Assembly (NCBI GenBank): GCA_045650565.1
Contig: JAZRRG010000070.1
Span: 1-28,995, forward strand
DNA from: SIG565 sp045650565
GTDB taxonomy: Bacteria; Bacillota; Clostridia; Oscillospirales; Acutalibacteraceae
Length of the DNA stretch: 28,995 nucleotides
Reading direction: 5' to 3'
A model generated the notes under the pieces. It made no database searches and was not told the DNA's origin. It was given only the letters and a program-made list of their open reading frames with translations. Positions 15,199 through 22,293 of the stretch are shown piece by piece (within the stretch, counting starts at the first letter, position 1; each line of letters begins with the position of its first letter). Both the position numbers and the translations under genes were made by a program.

Positions 15199-15750
15199 TC
15201 AAAGATTGATGTACTGTTCCTTTAAGAACTCGTCAATCCATTTAATAACCTCGTATTCTGATAACGGAACCTCGCCGCCCAGCACCTGTCTGATACTACG
15301 TGTATCAAGCTCGGCAGTTTTGCCGTTTTTTGTGTGCCTAAACAAAAAGTCGGTATCAGGGTGCCCCTGAATCAGCGTTGTTACGGTGGCGACTATGTCA
15401 CCAAGCGGTGTAAAATCTATATGCCTTTTGTTGTAAACCGCCGTAACCGTAGTACCATGCTCCAAGGGATATTCTTCCTTACTTTTTGACTCTATTTTAA
15501 AACTACCGCCCGTTTGCTCGGCCGAAAGCTTATAAAACGGAATTCCAAGACCTACCTTACGGGTTGTTCTTGTTGTGTAGAACGGGTCGGTAACCCGCTT
15601 TACAGTTTCATCACTCATACCGCAACCGTTATCGGTAATAATGACTGTCAAATTATCCTCGGTTTCCTCTAAAACAATGCTTGTCAGCGTTGCACCCGCC
15701 TTTACCGAGTTTTCGGTGATATCAAGAATATTAAGCGATAATTCCTTCAT
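15199..15750 (-). CDS. GHKL ATPase, histidine-kinase-like without phosphoacceptor domain
   Basis: This 183-residue protein starts directly with an HATPase_c fold. LDITENSVKAGA (residues 9-20) is the N box, DNGCGM (40-45) the G1 box and VGLGIPF (66-72) the G2 box, with a TTRTTRK lid between. There is no sensor or dimerisation/His domain, and about 70 C-terminal residues match nothing I recognise. It probably phosphorylates or binds a partner protein, in the manner of anti-sigma kinases. The start overlaps the PHP gene stop by four bases, so the two are translationally coupled. Comparable ATPases recur in clostridial hydrogenase operons. Confidence 0.87.
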   Translation of the reverse strand: MKELSLNILDITENSVKAGATLTSIVLEETEDNLTVIITDNGCGMSDETVKRVTDPFYTTRTTRKVGLGIPFYKLSAEQTGGSFKIESKSKEEYPLEHGTTVTAVYNKRHIDFTPLGDIVATVTTLIQGHPDTDFLFRHTKNGKTAELDTRSIRQVLGGEVPLSEYEVIKWIDEFLKEQYINL

Positions 15751-16475
15751 CCTCGTAACTCCTTAAAAAGAGATGCACGTACCTTTGCACTGCTGTACGG
15801 CTCATCATCAAGAACAAAATAATTTTCCTTGTCCCTTACATTACCGAGATAATGTGCATCGGAATCAATTATTATCTTTTTGTTTTGCAGTCCGTACTTT
15901 TCTATAATTTCGGGTATCCTCCCTGCATTTGCAACCTCAAAGCAGTGAAATTCGGGAGTTTTAGGTATGTCACCTAAAATTCCTATTAAGCTGTTTGCCT
16001 CTCGGTCTATGTGTGCGGGGAAACACACTCCTCCGTACTTTTCGACAAGCGTCGGCACTTCATCAAGGGTTACGGTGGTGGCATTTGACAGCAAATGCTC
16101 CTCCTGTCCGATAACCTCATCATTTTCGCCCATAATTAACTGCTCGCCGAAAATATCGGCACGATTTTTGATTTTTATACGGCGTGAGTCAATCTCCTCG
16201 CTAAACTGCATTGCCTTATTAAGCTCTTCAAAAAGGCAAACAACGTGAATTTCCTCAGCCGTTGTAAGCTCCATTCCCGCCACCGCTATAATTCCGTACT
16301 GCCGAGCCGCCGCAAAAAACGCAGGACAGTTTTTACAGGTATTATGGTCGGTTAGCGCTAAAATGTTTATTCCCGAGAGTGCCGCCATACCCACCAAATT
16401 ATACGGGGTATTATCATTGTCGGCACAGGGGGACAAACAAGAATGGGTATGTAAATCGTAATAATAACGGTTCAT
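15747..16475 (-). CDS. PHP-domain phosphoesterase
   Basis: This 242-residue protein belongs to the PHP superfamily of metal-dependent phosphoesterases. The metal motifs are DLHTHS (His9, His11), LTDHNT (His44), GMELTT (Glu69), EIHVVC (His77), FPAHIDR (His155) and IDSDAHYLG (Asp206, His208), the complete set. Relatives hydrolyse small phosphates or nucleotides such as 3',5'-bisphosphates; the substrate here is unknown. It lies five bases after the second DRTGG gene and overlaps the following ATPase gene, so it is made together with the regulatory module. Confidence 0.92.
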   Translation of the reverse strand: MNRYYYDLHTHSCLSPCADNDNTPYNLVGMAALSGINILALTDHNTCKNCPAFFAAARQYGIIAVAGMELTTAEEIHVVCLFEELNKAMQFSEEIDSRRIKIKNRADIFGEQLIMGENDEVIGQEEHLLSNATTVTLDEVPTLVEKYGGVCFPAHIDREANSLIGILGDIPKTPEFHCFEVANAGRIPEIIEKYGLQNKKIIIDSDAHYLGNVRDKENYFVLDDEPYSSAKVRASLFKELRG

Positions 16476-16480
16476 AATAC

Positions 16481-16807
16481 TTATTCACATTTGCTCAACA
16501 TAACCGCCACCTCGTATGCGGTGAGGGTTGTTGAAAAAATATTTATATTGTTTTGTTTGGCGGTTTCGATAATCGAATCCTCCAGTGTTACGCCTTCGGC
16601 TAAAATAACACACGAAACATCGGCAAGGGATGCCACAGCCACCGTATTGCTGTTGGACATTATGGTTATCCACGCATTATTTTCCTTTGCCCTACCCATA
16701 ACCCACGAAAGCAGGTCGCCCATATAAACACCGTTTATATCTCTATCGGGCTCGGGCATACACAGTACGGTCAGAGAATTATTCTTTGATAGTTCACTTA
16801 CTGTCAT
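16481..16807 (-). CDS. DRTGG-domain protein 2
   Basis: This 108-residue protein starts at the ATG of 16805-16807, six bases after GAGGTGG. It has alternating strands and helices (LTVLCMPEPDRDINGVYMGD, then AWITIMSNSNTVAVASLADV and VILAEGVTLEDSIIETAKQN) typical of DRTGG domains, which occur in phosphotransacetylase-type and CBS-linked regulators and are thought to bind ligands. It overlaps the HydS-like gene by 14 bases. A second protein of the same kind lies at 18526-18879. Its role is unknown; the surroundings suggest signal relay or ligand sensing for the hydrogenase module. Confidence 0.82.
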   Translation of the reverse strand: MTVSELSKNNSLTVLCMPEPDRDINGVYMGDLLSWVMGRAKENNAWITIMSNSNTVAVASLADVSCVILAEGVTLEDSIIETAKQNNINIFSTTLTAYEVAVMLSKCE

Positions 16808-18104
16808 GCGAAACCACCTCACCGTTTGTTTTTAAAAACTCTTTAAACGCATCCTTATATTTAAGTATACAGTCTTGTGGGGCTGCCGTACCCTTTACAA
16901 CATCCTCGGCAAATGCCCTACAGGTAGGTGCGCCACAGGCGCCACAGTCGTATCCGGGCAGGGTCGCTCGAAGCTTTTGTATGTCGGCCATCATCCGCAT
17001 AGATTTTGCCATATTATCCGAAAGGCGTGATATTGGTCTGTAGGTTGAAAAGCCCTCAAAGAAGAAATGCTCGGGTATATATTTTGCCTCATCCTCGCTA
17101 AGCGAGTTCTCAGCCACCGGCAAGTACCTTCTAAGTCCCCTTAATTTTGCCTTGGCAATATAGGGGTTTTGCATTGTAAGCACACCGCCTACGCAGCCGC
17201 CCGTACAAGCGCCGAGCTCTACAAATTCAACGTGCGGTATGTTGCCATTCTCGATTTCATCAAGAACCTTGTTGACATCCTCAATACCGTCAGCCGCCAA
17301 AAAGCCATCATTGAAAATGGCAGTCGCCTCTCCGCCTGATGCCGCCCAACCGATACCAATTCTACCCGTATGTGCATTCACAGTGGGTGTTTTGCCACGG
17401 TTCATAGCGTTTATAAGCAGAAAATAAATATCGGATATTGAAACCACCACATCAACCTTGCTTTTATAGCTTGAAAGACCGTTTTTAACATAACTCATCT
17501 TGGCAGGGCAAGGAGATATAAAGCATACGCCGATTTCTTCGCTTTTTAATTCGGGATGCTCCTTTTCTACCTCTTTACGAGCCAAATATGCCGCAATTTC
17601 CATTGGCGGCAGCATTTGAATTACGTTATCCTTAAGGGATGGAAATCTTAATTCAATAAGCCGTACAACCGCAGGACACGCCGAGCTGATAGCCGGTTTT
17701 TGTATGCCCTCGGTTTTTAAATAGTTTCTTGTATAGGCCGATACAAGCTCTGCCGCACGTGCCACCTCATACACCTTATCAAATCCAATATCAAGAAGAC
17801 CTTGCAGTACATAGTCAATCTCTTCAAGATTATCAAACTGTGCATATAACGACGGTGCGGGTAACGCCACCTTGTATTTAAACCTATTCATATCAGCAAT
17901 ACTGTCAAGCACTGCTTTTTTTGCCTTGTGGGGACAAACACGAATGCATTCGCCGCAATCAATACATCTATCGGAATTTATAACGGCACGGCCATCCCGA
18001 ATCCTTATTGCCTCGGTAGGACAGTGCTTAAGACAGGTTGTGCAACCCGTGCATTTATCTGCATCTAACGAAACCGAGTGTTTATAATTTTCCATATCAG
18101 CCAC
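16794..18104 (-). CDS. Putative sensory [FeFe]-hydrogenase (HydS-like)
   Basis: This 436-residue protein has two [4Fe-4S] clusters (Cys18/21/24/28 and Cys47/50/53/57), an H-cluster domain and a C-terminal four-cysteine Fe-S motif of the RnfB type (DCGACGAPTC, Cys387, 390, 395, plus Cys412). H-cluster ligands are readable as Cys143, Cys199, Cys300 and Cys304. The proton-relay Cys of catalytic hydrogenases is Ala142 (SSACPA), and the Met of MPCTAKK is Ser197 (SPCPAK). I recall the Cys-to-Ala change in the putative sensory hydrogenase of Thermotoga; slow catalysis with H2 sensing is the usual reading. It lacks the PAS domain of classical HydS. Its start follows the RsbT-like ATPase stop by two bases. 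A low-activity hydrogenase is the alternative. Confidence 0.88.
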   Translation of the reverse strand: MADMENYKHSVSLDADKCTGCTTCLKHCPTEAIRIRDGRAVINSDRCIDCGECIRVCPHKAKKAVLDSIADMNRFKYKVALPAPSLYAQFDNLEEIDYVLQGLLDIGFDKVYEVARAAELVSAYTRNYLKTEGIQKPAISSACPAVVRLIELRFPSLKDNVIQMLPPMEIAAYLARKEVEKEHPELKSEEIGVCFISPCPAKMSYVKNGLSSYKSKVDVVVSISDIYFLLINAMNRGKTPTVNAHTGRIGIGWAASGGEATAIFNDGFLAADGIEDVNKVLDEIENGNIPHVEFVELGACTGGCVGGVLTMQNPYIAKAKLRGLRRYLPVAENSLSEDEAKYIPEHFFFEGFSTYRPISRLSDNMAKSMRMMADIQKLRATLPGYDCGACGAPTCRAFAEDVVKGTAAPQDCILKYKDAFKEFLKTNGEVVSHDSK

Positions 18105-18106
18105 CG

Positions 18107-18529
18107 TTAAAGATTGATTCGCATTACAATAGTGGTGCCTACCCCTACCGTAGAATCAATTGTCATCTCATCCGAATATCGCTTCATATTAGGAAGCCCC
18201 ATACCTGCGCCAAACCCTAAGGAACGAACAGTATCGGTTGCTGTAGAGAAGCCCTCCTGCATTGCCTGTTCAATATCCCGAATACCTGGTCCGTTATCGG
18301 CAAGAGTGATTTCAATGCACTCTTCACTAACCGTTACAGTGGCCTTACCGCCACCCGCATGTATCACCATATTGATTTCGCCTTCATACATTGCTATGGA
18401 TGCTCTTCGTATAGTTTCAGGTGCTATGCCTAATTGCCTGAGATTCTTTTTAAGCTTTCCCGATGCTTGACCTGCCGATGTAAAATCGGTACCGTCAACC
18501 AAAAAATCAAAGGTTAGCTGATCGCTCAT
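18107..18529 (-). CDS. RsbT/RsbW-like serine-kinase ATPase (anti-sigma factor type)
   Basis: This 140-residue GHKL protein is close in style to RsbT, RsbW and SpoIIAB. YEGEINMVIHA (48-58, Asn53) is the N box, DNGPGI (78-83) the G1 box and GFGAGMGLPNMK (105-116) the G2 box. Known relatives phosphorylate a partner on Ser or Thr, or bind a sigma factor. It overlaps the upstream DRTGG gene by four bases (ATGA) and is followed after two bases by the HydS-like gene, which suggests it is the output of that sensor. No STAS antagonist or sigma factor gene is in the window. Confidence 0.9.
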   Translation of the reverse strand: MSDQLTFDFLVDGTDFTSAGQASGKLKKNLRQLGIAPETIRRASIAMYEGEINMVIHAGGGKATVTVSEECIEITLADNGPGIRDIEQAMQEGFSTATDTVRSLGFGAGMGLPNMKRYSDEMTIDSTVGVGTTIVMRINL

Positions 18530-18879
18530 TTGCGTACCGCTTTTCCTATAAGACCTGCCGCATAAAGCTTACCGCACGCCTCATACATTCTTTTATCGGT
18601 TGCAAGCAGCACAATGCCGCTTTCCTTTGCTAATTCAATCATCTCATCTGTAGGCATTTTGGAACGAACAAAAACTATACAAACCATATCCATCATTTCG
18701 GCAGTTCTTATAACTTGCGGATTCACAAGCCCTGTAAGTAGAACCGACTGGTCCTTTACATACGCTAAAACATCGCTCATCATATCGCTGCCACAGGCGG
18801 AATATACGTGATTACCCAGATGCTCTTCACCCCAAATAACCGTAGCATCCAAGTGCTCTATTATCTGACTTATTTTCAT
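18526..18879 (-). CDS. DRTGG-domain protein 1
   Basis: This 117-residue protein has the DRTGG-like fold pattern: MKISQIIEHLDATVIWGEEH at the N-terminus, then YSACGSDMMSDVLAYVKDQS, with the later strand-helix unit MDMVCIVFVRSKMPTDEMIE. It resembles the product of 16481-16807 in size and layout but the two are clearly diverged. It lies ten bases after the NuoE-like gene and overlaps the RsbT-like gene. As a small ligand-binding-type domain next to a kinase, it could act as co-sensor or as the phosphorylated partner; neither is shown. Confidence 0.82.
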   Translation of the reverse strand: MKISQIIEHLDATVIWGEEHLGNHVYSACGSDMMSDVLAYVKDQSVLLTGLVNPQVIRTAEMMDMVCIVFVRSKMPTDEMIELAKESGIVLLATDKRMYEACGKLYAAGLIGKAVRK

Positions 18880-18889
18880 TTTATTTACC

Positions 18890-19387
18890 TTAATCCTGAT
18901 ATTTTGCGATTATACCGGGAATATCATCAGCTGTTAAACGACCGTAAACATCATCATTAACGGTCAAAACCGGAGCCAGTCCGCAAGCGCCGATGCAACG
19001 ACATGCTGTAAGTGAGAACTTGCCATCCTCTGTGCATTCCTCCGCAGCAATACCAAGCACCTCGCTCAGCTTATCCATAAGTTCACCCGCACCCTTTACA
19101 TAGCAAGCGGTCCCAAGACAAACCGATACGTTATACTTGCCCTTCGGAGACAATGAAAACTGTGCATAGAAGGTTGCAACGCCGTATACCTTTTCAAGCG
19201 GAACATCCATACCGTCGGCTATCATAACCTGTACTTCCATCGGAAGATAGCCGTAAATTCCCTGTGCTTCCTGCATTACTGCCATAAGGTTGCTTTTATC
19301 ACCCTTATATTTTGCGATGATTGCCTGAAGCTCAGCTTCCTGCTCAGTTGTACCTTTGAAAGGAAGTTTACTGATTTTCTTTTGCAT
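18890..19387 (-). CDS. hydC: NuoE-like [2Fe-2S] subunit of the bifurcating hydrogenase (HydC/HndA type)
   Basis: This 165-residue thioredoxin-fold subunit passes electrons between the flavin of the NuoF-like subunit and the hydrogenase. The [2Fe-2S] ligands are Cys90 and Cys95 (VCLGTAC) and Cys131 and Cys135 (CIGAC), with the NuoE helix MQEAQGIYGYLP at 38-49 and VYGVATFYAQFSL at 67-79. AAGGAGG precedes the ATG at ideal spacing. It opens the ten-gene operon, so the structural subunits are split: this one at the front, hydB and hydA at the end, with the regulatory genes in between. Confidence 0.95.
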   Translation of the reverse strand: MQKKISKLPFKGTTEQEAELQAIIAKYKGDKSNLMAVMQEAQGIYGYLPMEVQVMIADGMDVPLEKVYGVATFYAQFSLSPKGKYNVSVCLGTACYVKGAGELMDKLSEVLGIAAEECTEDGKFSLTACRCIGACGLAPVLTVNDDVYGRLTADDIPGIIAKYQD

Positions 19388-19463
19388 GATAATCCTCCTT
19401 TTGATAATAAAAGTTTGGGTTGTAGAGGCATTTTTAAACGCACATACTACTTCACCATAAACT

Positions 19464-19481
19464 ATGTTAAAATTATATCAC
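19464..19481. promoter_or_regulatory. Possible Rex operator at the hydrogenase operon promoter
   Basis: ATGTTAAAATTATATCAC matches about 10 of the 14 fixed positions of the clostridial Rex palindrome TTGTTAA-N4-TTAACAA and overlaps the -10 box. Rex senses NADH/NAD+ and commonly controls hydrogenase operons. The right half-site is poor, so this is only a candidate. Confidence 0.35.
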
Positions 19482-19500
19482 ACTTTATATAATATTTCCA
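19472..19500 (-). promoter_or_regulatory. Promoter of the hydrogenase operon
   Basis: On the minus strand, TGGAAA (19495-19500), a 17-base spacer and TATAAT (19472-19477) lie about 85 bases upstream of the first start codon. I found no second clear promoter inside the tightly packed operon. Confidence 0.6.
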
Positions 19501-19528
19501 CCCTTTTTTGCGATTTTTTGCAAAAAAA

Positions 19529-19560
19529 CAAAGGATTTTCCGTTTATGGAAAACCCTTTG
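19529..19560 (-). terminator. Terminator of the NlpC/P60-like gene
   Basis: CAAAGGATTTTCC (19529-19541) pairs with GGAAAACCCTTTG (19548-19560) with one mismatch. On the minus strand it is followed by seven T residues (19522-19528). It isolates the hydrogenase operon promoter from the upstream gene. Confidence 0.88.
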
Positions 19561-19583
19561 TAAATAATGTGTGTTTTTATATG

Positions 19584-20528
19584 TTACTCGCCCATTTTTT
19601 CGAGAATTCCCTCGACTATTTGAGTGGGTGTAGAGATAACCATAAGCATTGCCTGTGGGTCGGGTCCGCAGCTCATACGCTCGATAGCGCAGAACTCGGG
19701 TCCGTTTTCGTTACCAACGTGGTAAACCCAATGATAATTGTTCTTATATCCCGCATAAAGCGCTACGTGTGTTGAGTGTCCGTTTTGGTTACGCTCATCC
19801 TGAAAAACGATAAGCGAGCCAATCGGCACCTGTTCTTCAGGTCTAAAATCAATATAAGCGCCCTTTTTACCCGCATAGTATTTTATTTCCTTGGCGTAGC
19901 CATCAGCTATCCACTGCTTTGCAACGGTATACCAAGAATGTGCAAGTAACGGGTCCTCTGCCTTTTGAACGCCCGATACATCTATACCCTCAACATTACC
20001 AAGATAGTTATAGTAAACATATGAAATGTAGGAAGCGCAAACAAGACCGCCATCGGCAAATGCCTCAAGGTCGGGCTTGCCGTCAGCCGTTGTTTCATAA
20101 CCCGAACAGCCACCGCCATAGGTGATGTTAGATAGCCATCCCCTGCCACGCTTTTGTGCAGCCAGGATATAGTTCCACATTTCCCCGTCAGCACGGTGCT
20201 TTTTAAGGTTATATCCACTATATTCGAGCGAATCCATAAAGAAGTTATCATCAATGTCTATTTTTGCATTGAACTTAGCATATAACTCATCCATCGTAAG
20301 TTCTACCTTTACGGGCTCAGACGGTGTGCTCGAAGAAGAATCTGATGAGCTGTCATTTCCGCCCTGCTCACTCGAAGTCGGCTCGGATGGAGTCGGGCCG
20401 TTCACGGGCTTATTGTTTTTTCCCGCAACAAAAATACTGAGTGCCACAATAGCCGCAACCAAGACAAGTGCTATAAGTGTGACAAGAAGCTTATTTTCTT
20501 TTATGAACTTAGAGATTTTTTCTTTCAT
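19584..20528 (-). CDS. Membrane-anchored NlpC/P60-like cysteine hydrolase
   Basis: This 314-residue protein has a short basic N-terminus, one transmembrane helix (residues 14-35), a Ser/Pro/Glu-rich linker (40-72) and an extracytoplasmic domain. GGLVCASYISYVYYNYLG (Cys164) and GHSTHVALYAGY (His254) look like the catalytic Cys and His of an NlpC/P60-type fold, with VYHVGNENG a candidate third position. Family members cleave peptidoglycan peptides. The match is by motif only, and the segment between Cys and His is longer than usual. The ATG at 20526-20528 sits five bases after GGAGG; an in-frame TTG upstream overlaps that site. It is transcribed alone. Confidence 0.78.
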   Translation of the reverse strand: MKEKISKFIKENKLLVTLIALVLVAAIVALSIFVAGKNNKPVNGPTPSEPTSSEQGGNDSSSDSSSSTPSEPVKVELTMDELYAKFNAKIDIDDNFFMDSLEYSGYNLKKHRADGEMWNYILAAQKRGRGWLSNITYGGGCSGYETTADGKPDLEAFADGGLVCASYISYVYYNYLGNVEGIDVSGVQKAEDPLLAHSWYTVAKQWIADGYAKEIKYYAGKKGAYIDFRPEEQVPIGSLIVFQDERNQNGHSTHVALYAGYKNNYHWVYHVGNENGPEFCAIERMSCGPDPQAMLMVISTPTQIVEGILEKMGE

Positions 20529-20586
20529 TTTATCCTCCAAAATAATGATTGTAGTTAGTCGAAATGCCTAACAAGCGTTTCGATAA

Positions 20587-20767
20587 GCCACTTAGAAAAG
20601 TGGCTTTAACAAAATTAAATTATACTATTTAATTTTGCACAACACTCATTGCAATGGAAAAGAACAAATTTCTATTAAAATTTGTCGCAAAATCAAAGAT
20701 TTTGTGGCGAAACAATTTTGTTTCGCCTAACCTATTCCATTATCACAATTTATCGTGGGATAAGTGT
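20587..20767. repeat. Cluster of closely spaced hairpins
   Basis: At least five perfect or near-perfect hairpins follow one another: GCCACTT/AAGTGGC (20587-20604), AAAATTAAA/TTTAATTTT (20611-20636), ACAAATTT/AAATTTGT (20664-20685), CAAAATC/GATTTTG (20688-20704) and GCGAAACA/TGTTTCGC (20707-20726). Outer arms AATGGAA (20653-20659) and TTCCATT (20735-20741), and ACACT (20642-20646) and AGTGT (20763-20767), can enclose the last three as a multi-branched structure. It lies between the 3' end of trkH and the 5' side of the NlpC/P60-like gene. It does not share boxes with the arrays at 178 and 5884. Confidence 0.75.
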
Positions 20768-20820
20768 ACTATATTGTCGAAATAAAGTCAATAGAAAACA
20801 CTCATTTGTCAAACATTTCT

Positions 20821-22290
20821 TTATTTCTTTTTAGACCAGCATGAAGGCGACAACGCAATTATTAGCGGGAATATTTCAAGACGGCCGAGCAGCATCGCAA
20901 AGGAAAGCACCACTTTTGAGAATGCCGAAAAGTCTGCATAGCTCGCCATTGGACCTACCGCCGAAAAACCGGGTCCTATGTTATTAAAGCATGCTGCTGC
21001 AGCTGAAAAATTGGTTTCAAACGCATTATATGCCGTGCCTGTAGTCATAGAATCTACAGATAAAAGTACAACAATGGCTAAAAAGCAAACAAAATAAATA
21101 AGAAAATAGTTGCCAATATTTTTGGTTGTTGCCGAATCAACAGGACGCCTTTCAAACCTTACTGCCGACACAGCACGGGGGTGAAGCATATGCTTAATTT
21201 CCCTGCCTATCATTTTGAACATAATGATAATTCTGGAAACCTTTATACCACCCGCTGTAGAGCCCGCACAGCCGCCTATAAACATAAGTATAAACAGCAC
21301 CGTTTTTGAAAGCATTGGCCAGCTATTAAAATCCGCCGTGGAGTAGCCCGTGGTGGACATGACTGTAGCCACCTGGAAGGATGCGTAGCGAAGCGCATCA
21401 GCAAAGTTATGATAAACCGTTAAAATATTGGCGGTTATAACCGAAACCGACGCTATAACTATACCTAAATAGCTCCATAACTCTTCACTTGTGAAAAAGG
21501 TTTTGAGCTTTTTTATGAGCAAGAGATAGTACATATTAAAGTTGATGCCGAAAAGCACCATAAATACCGTAATTACCCACTGCACATAAGGCCCGTAAGA
21601 CGCTACGCTATCAGGTTTTATTCCAAAGCCGCCCGTTCCTGCGGTGCCGATACCGTGAACAATACTATCAAAGACAGGCATACCGCCAAATATCAATAAG
21701 GCAATTAAAACAACCGTCAGGATTATATAAATTATATAGAGTATTACCGCTGTATCTTTAAGCCGTGGCAAGAGCTTACCCATTGTGGGACCGGGCATTT
21801 CGGCACGCAAAATGTGAATAGGTCGCTCGGACACGCTCGGCAAAATTGCCGTCACAAATACAAGTATACCCATACCACCTACCCAGTGCGAGAAACTGCG
21901 CCAAAACAGTATGCCGTGGCTGATGTTCTCGAACGAGGTTATAACCGATGCGCCCGTGGTTGTAAAGCCACTTACTATTTCAAAAAACGCATCGACAAAC
22001 GAGGGTATTGCGCCGCTTATAACAAAGGGCAATGCGCCTATAAACGACATCGCAATCCATGCAAAAGCCACTATTACAAAGCCCTCTTTGGCATAGATAA
22101 CCGAGGTTTTAGGCCGTGAAAACACCTTTAAAAGCAGTCCCAGTACAAAAGCTATAACAGCACTTGTTAAAAATGCAAATAAGGACCTATCCTCCCTGTA
22201 AATTGCCGAAACCACGCCTGAGAGCAGTAAAAATACCGCTTCGATTTGCAAAATGCTGCCGATAACCCTAAAAATCATTCTTCGATTCAT
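20821..22290 (-). CDS. trkH: TrkH-family potassium transporter, membrane subunit
   Basis: This 489-residue inner-membrane protein is the ion-conducting subunit of a Trk/Ktr K+ uptake system. Four pore-loop signatures can be read in order: SGFTTTGASVI, GTAGTGGFGI, STTGYSTADF and NNIGPGFSAVG, each contributing a filter glycine. About ten hydrophobic helices surround them, plus the family block HWVGGMGILVFVTAILP. It starts three bases after the trkA stop, so the two form one operon. The last residues (CWSKKK) give a short basic cytoplasmic tail. Confidence 0.95.
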   Translation of the reverse strand: MNRRMIFRVIGSILQIEAVFLLLSGVVSAIYREDRSLFAFLTSAVIAFVLGLLLKVFSRPKTSVIYAKEGFVIVAFAWIAMSFIGALPFVISGAIPSFVDAFFEIVSGFTTTGASVITSFENISHGILFWRSFSHWVGGMGILVFVTAILPSVSERPIHILRAEMPGPTMGKLLPRLKDTAVILYIIYIILTVVLIALLIFGGMPVFDSIVHGIGTAGTGGFGIKPDSVASYGPYVQWVITVFMVLFGINFNMYYLLLIKKLKTFFTSEELWSYLGIVIASVSVITANILTVYHNFADALRYASFQVATVMSTTGYSTADFNSWPMLSKTVLFILMFIGGCAGSTAGGIKVSRIIIMFKMIGREIKHMLHPRAVSAVRFERRPVDSATTKNIGNYFLIYFVCFLAIVVLLSVDSMTTGTAYNAFETNFSAAAACFNNIGPGFSAVGPMASYADFSAFSKVVLSFAMLLGRLEIFPLIIALSPSCWSKKK

Positions 22291-22293
22291 AGC

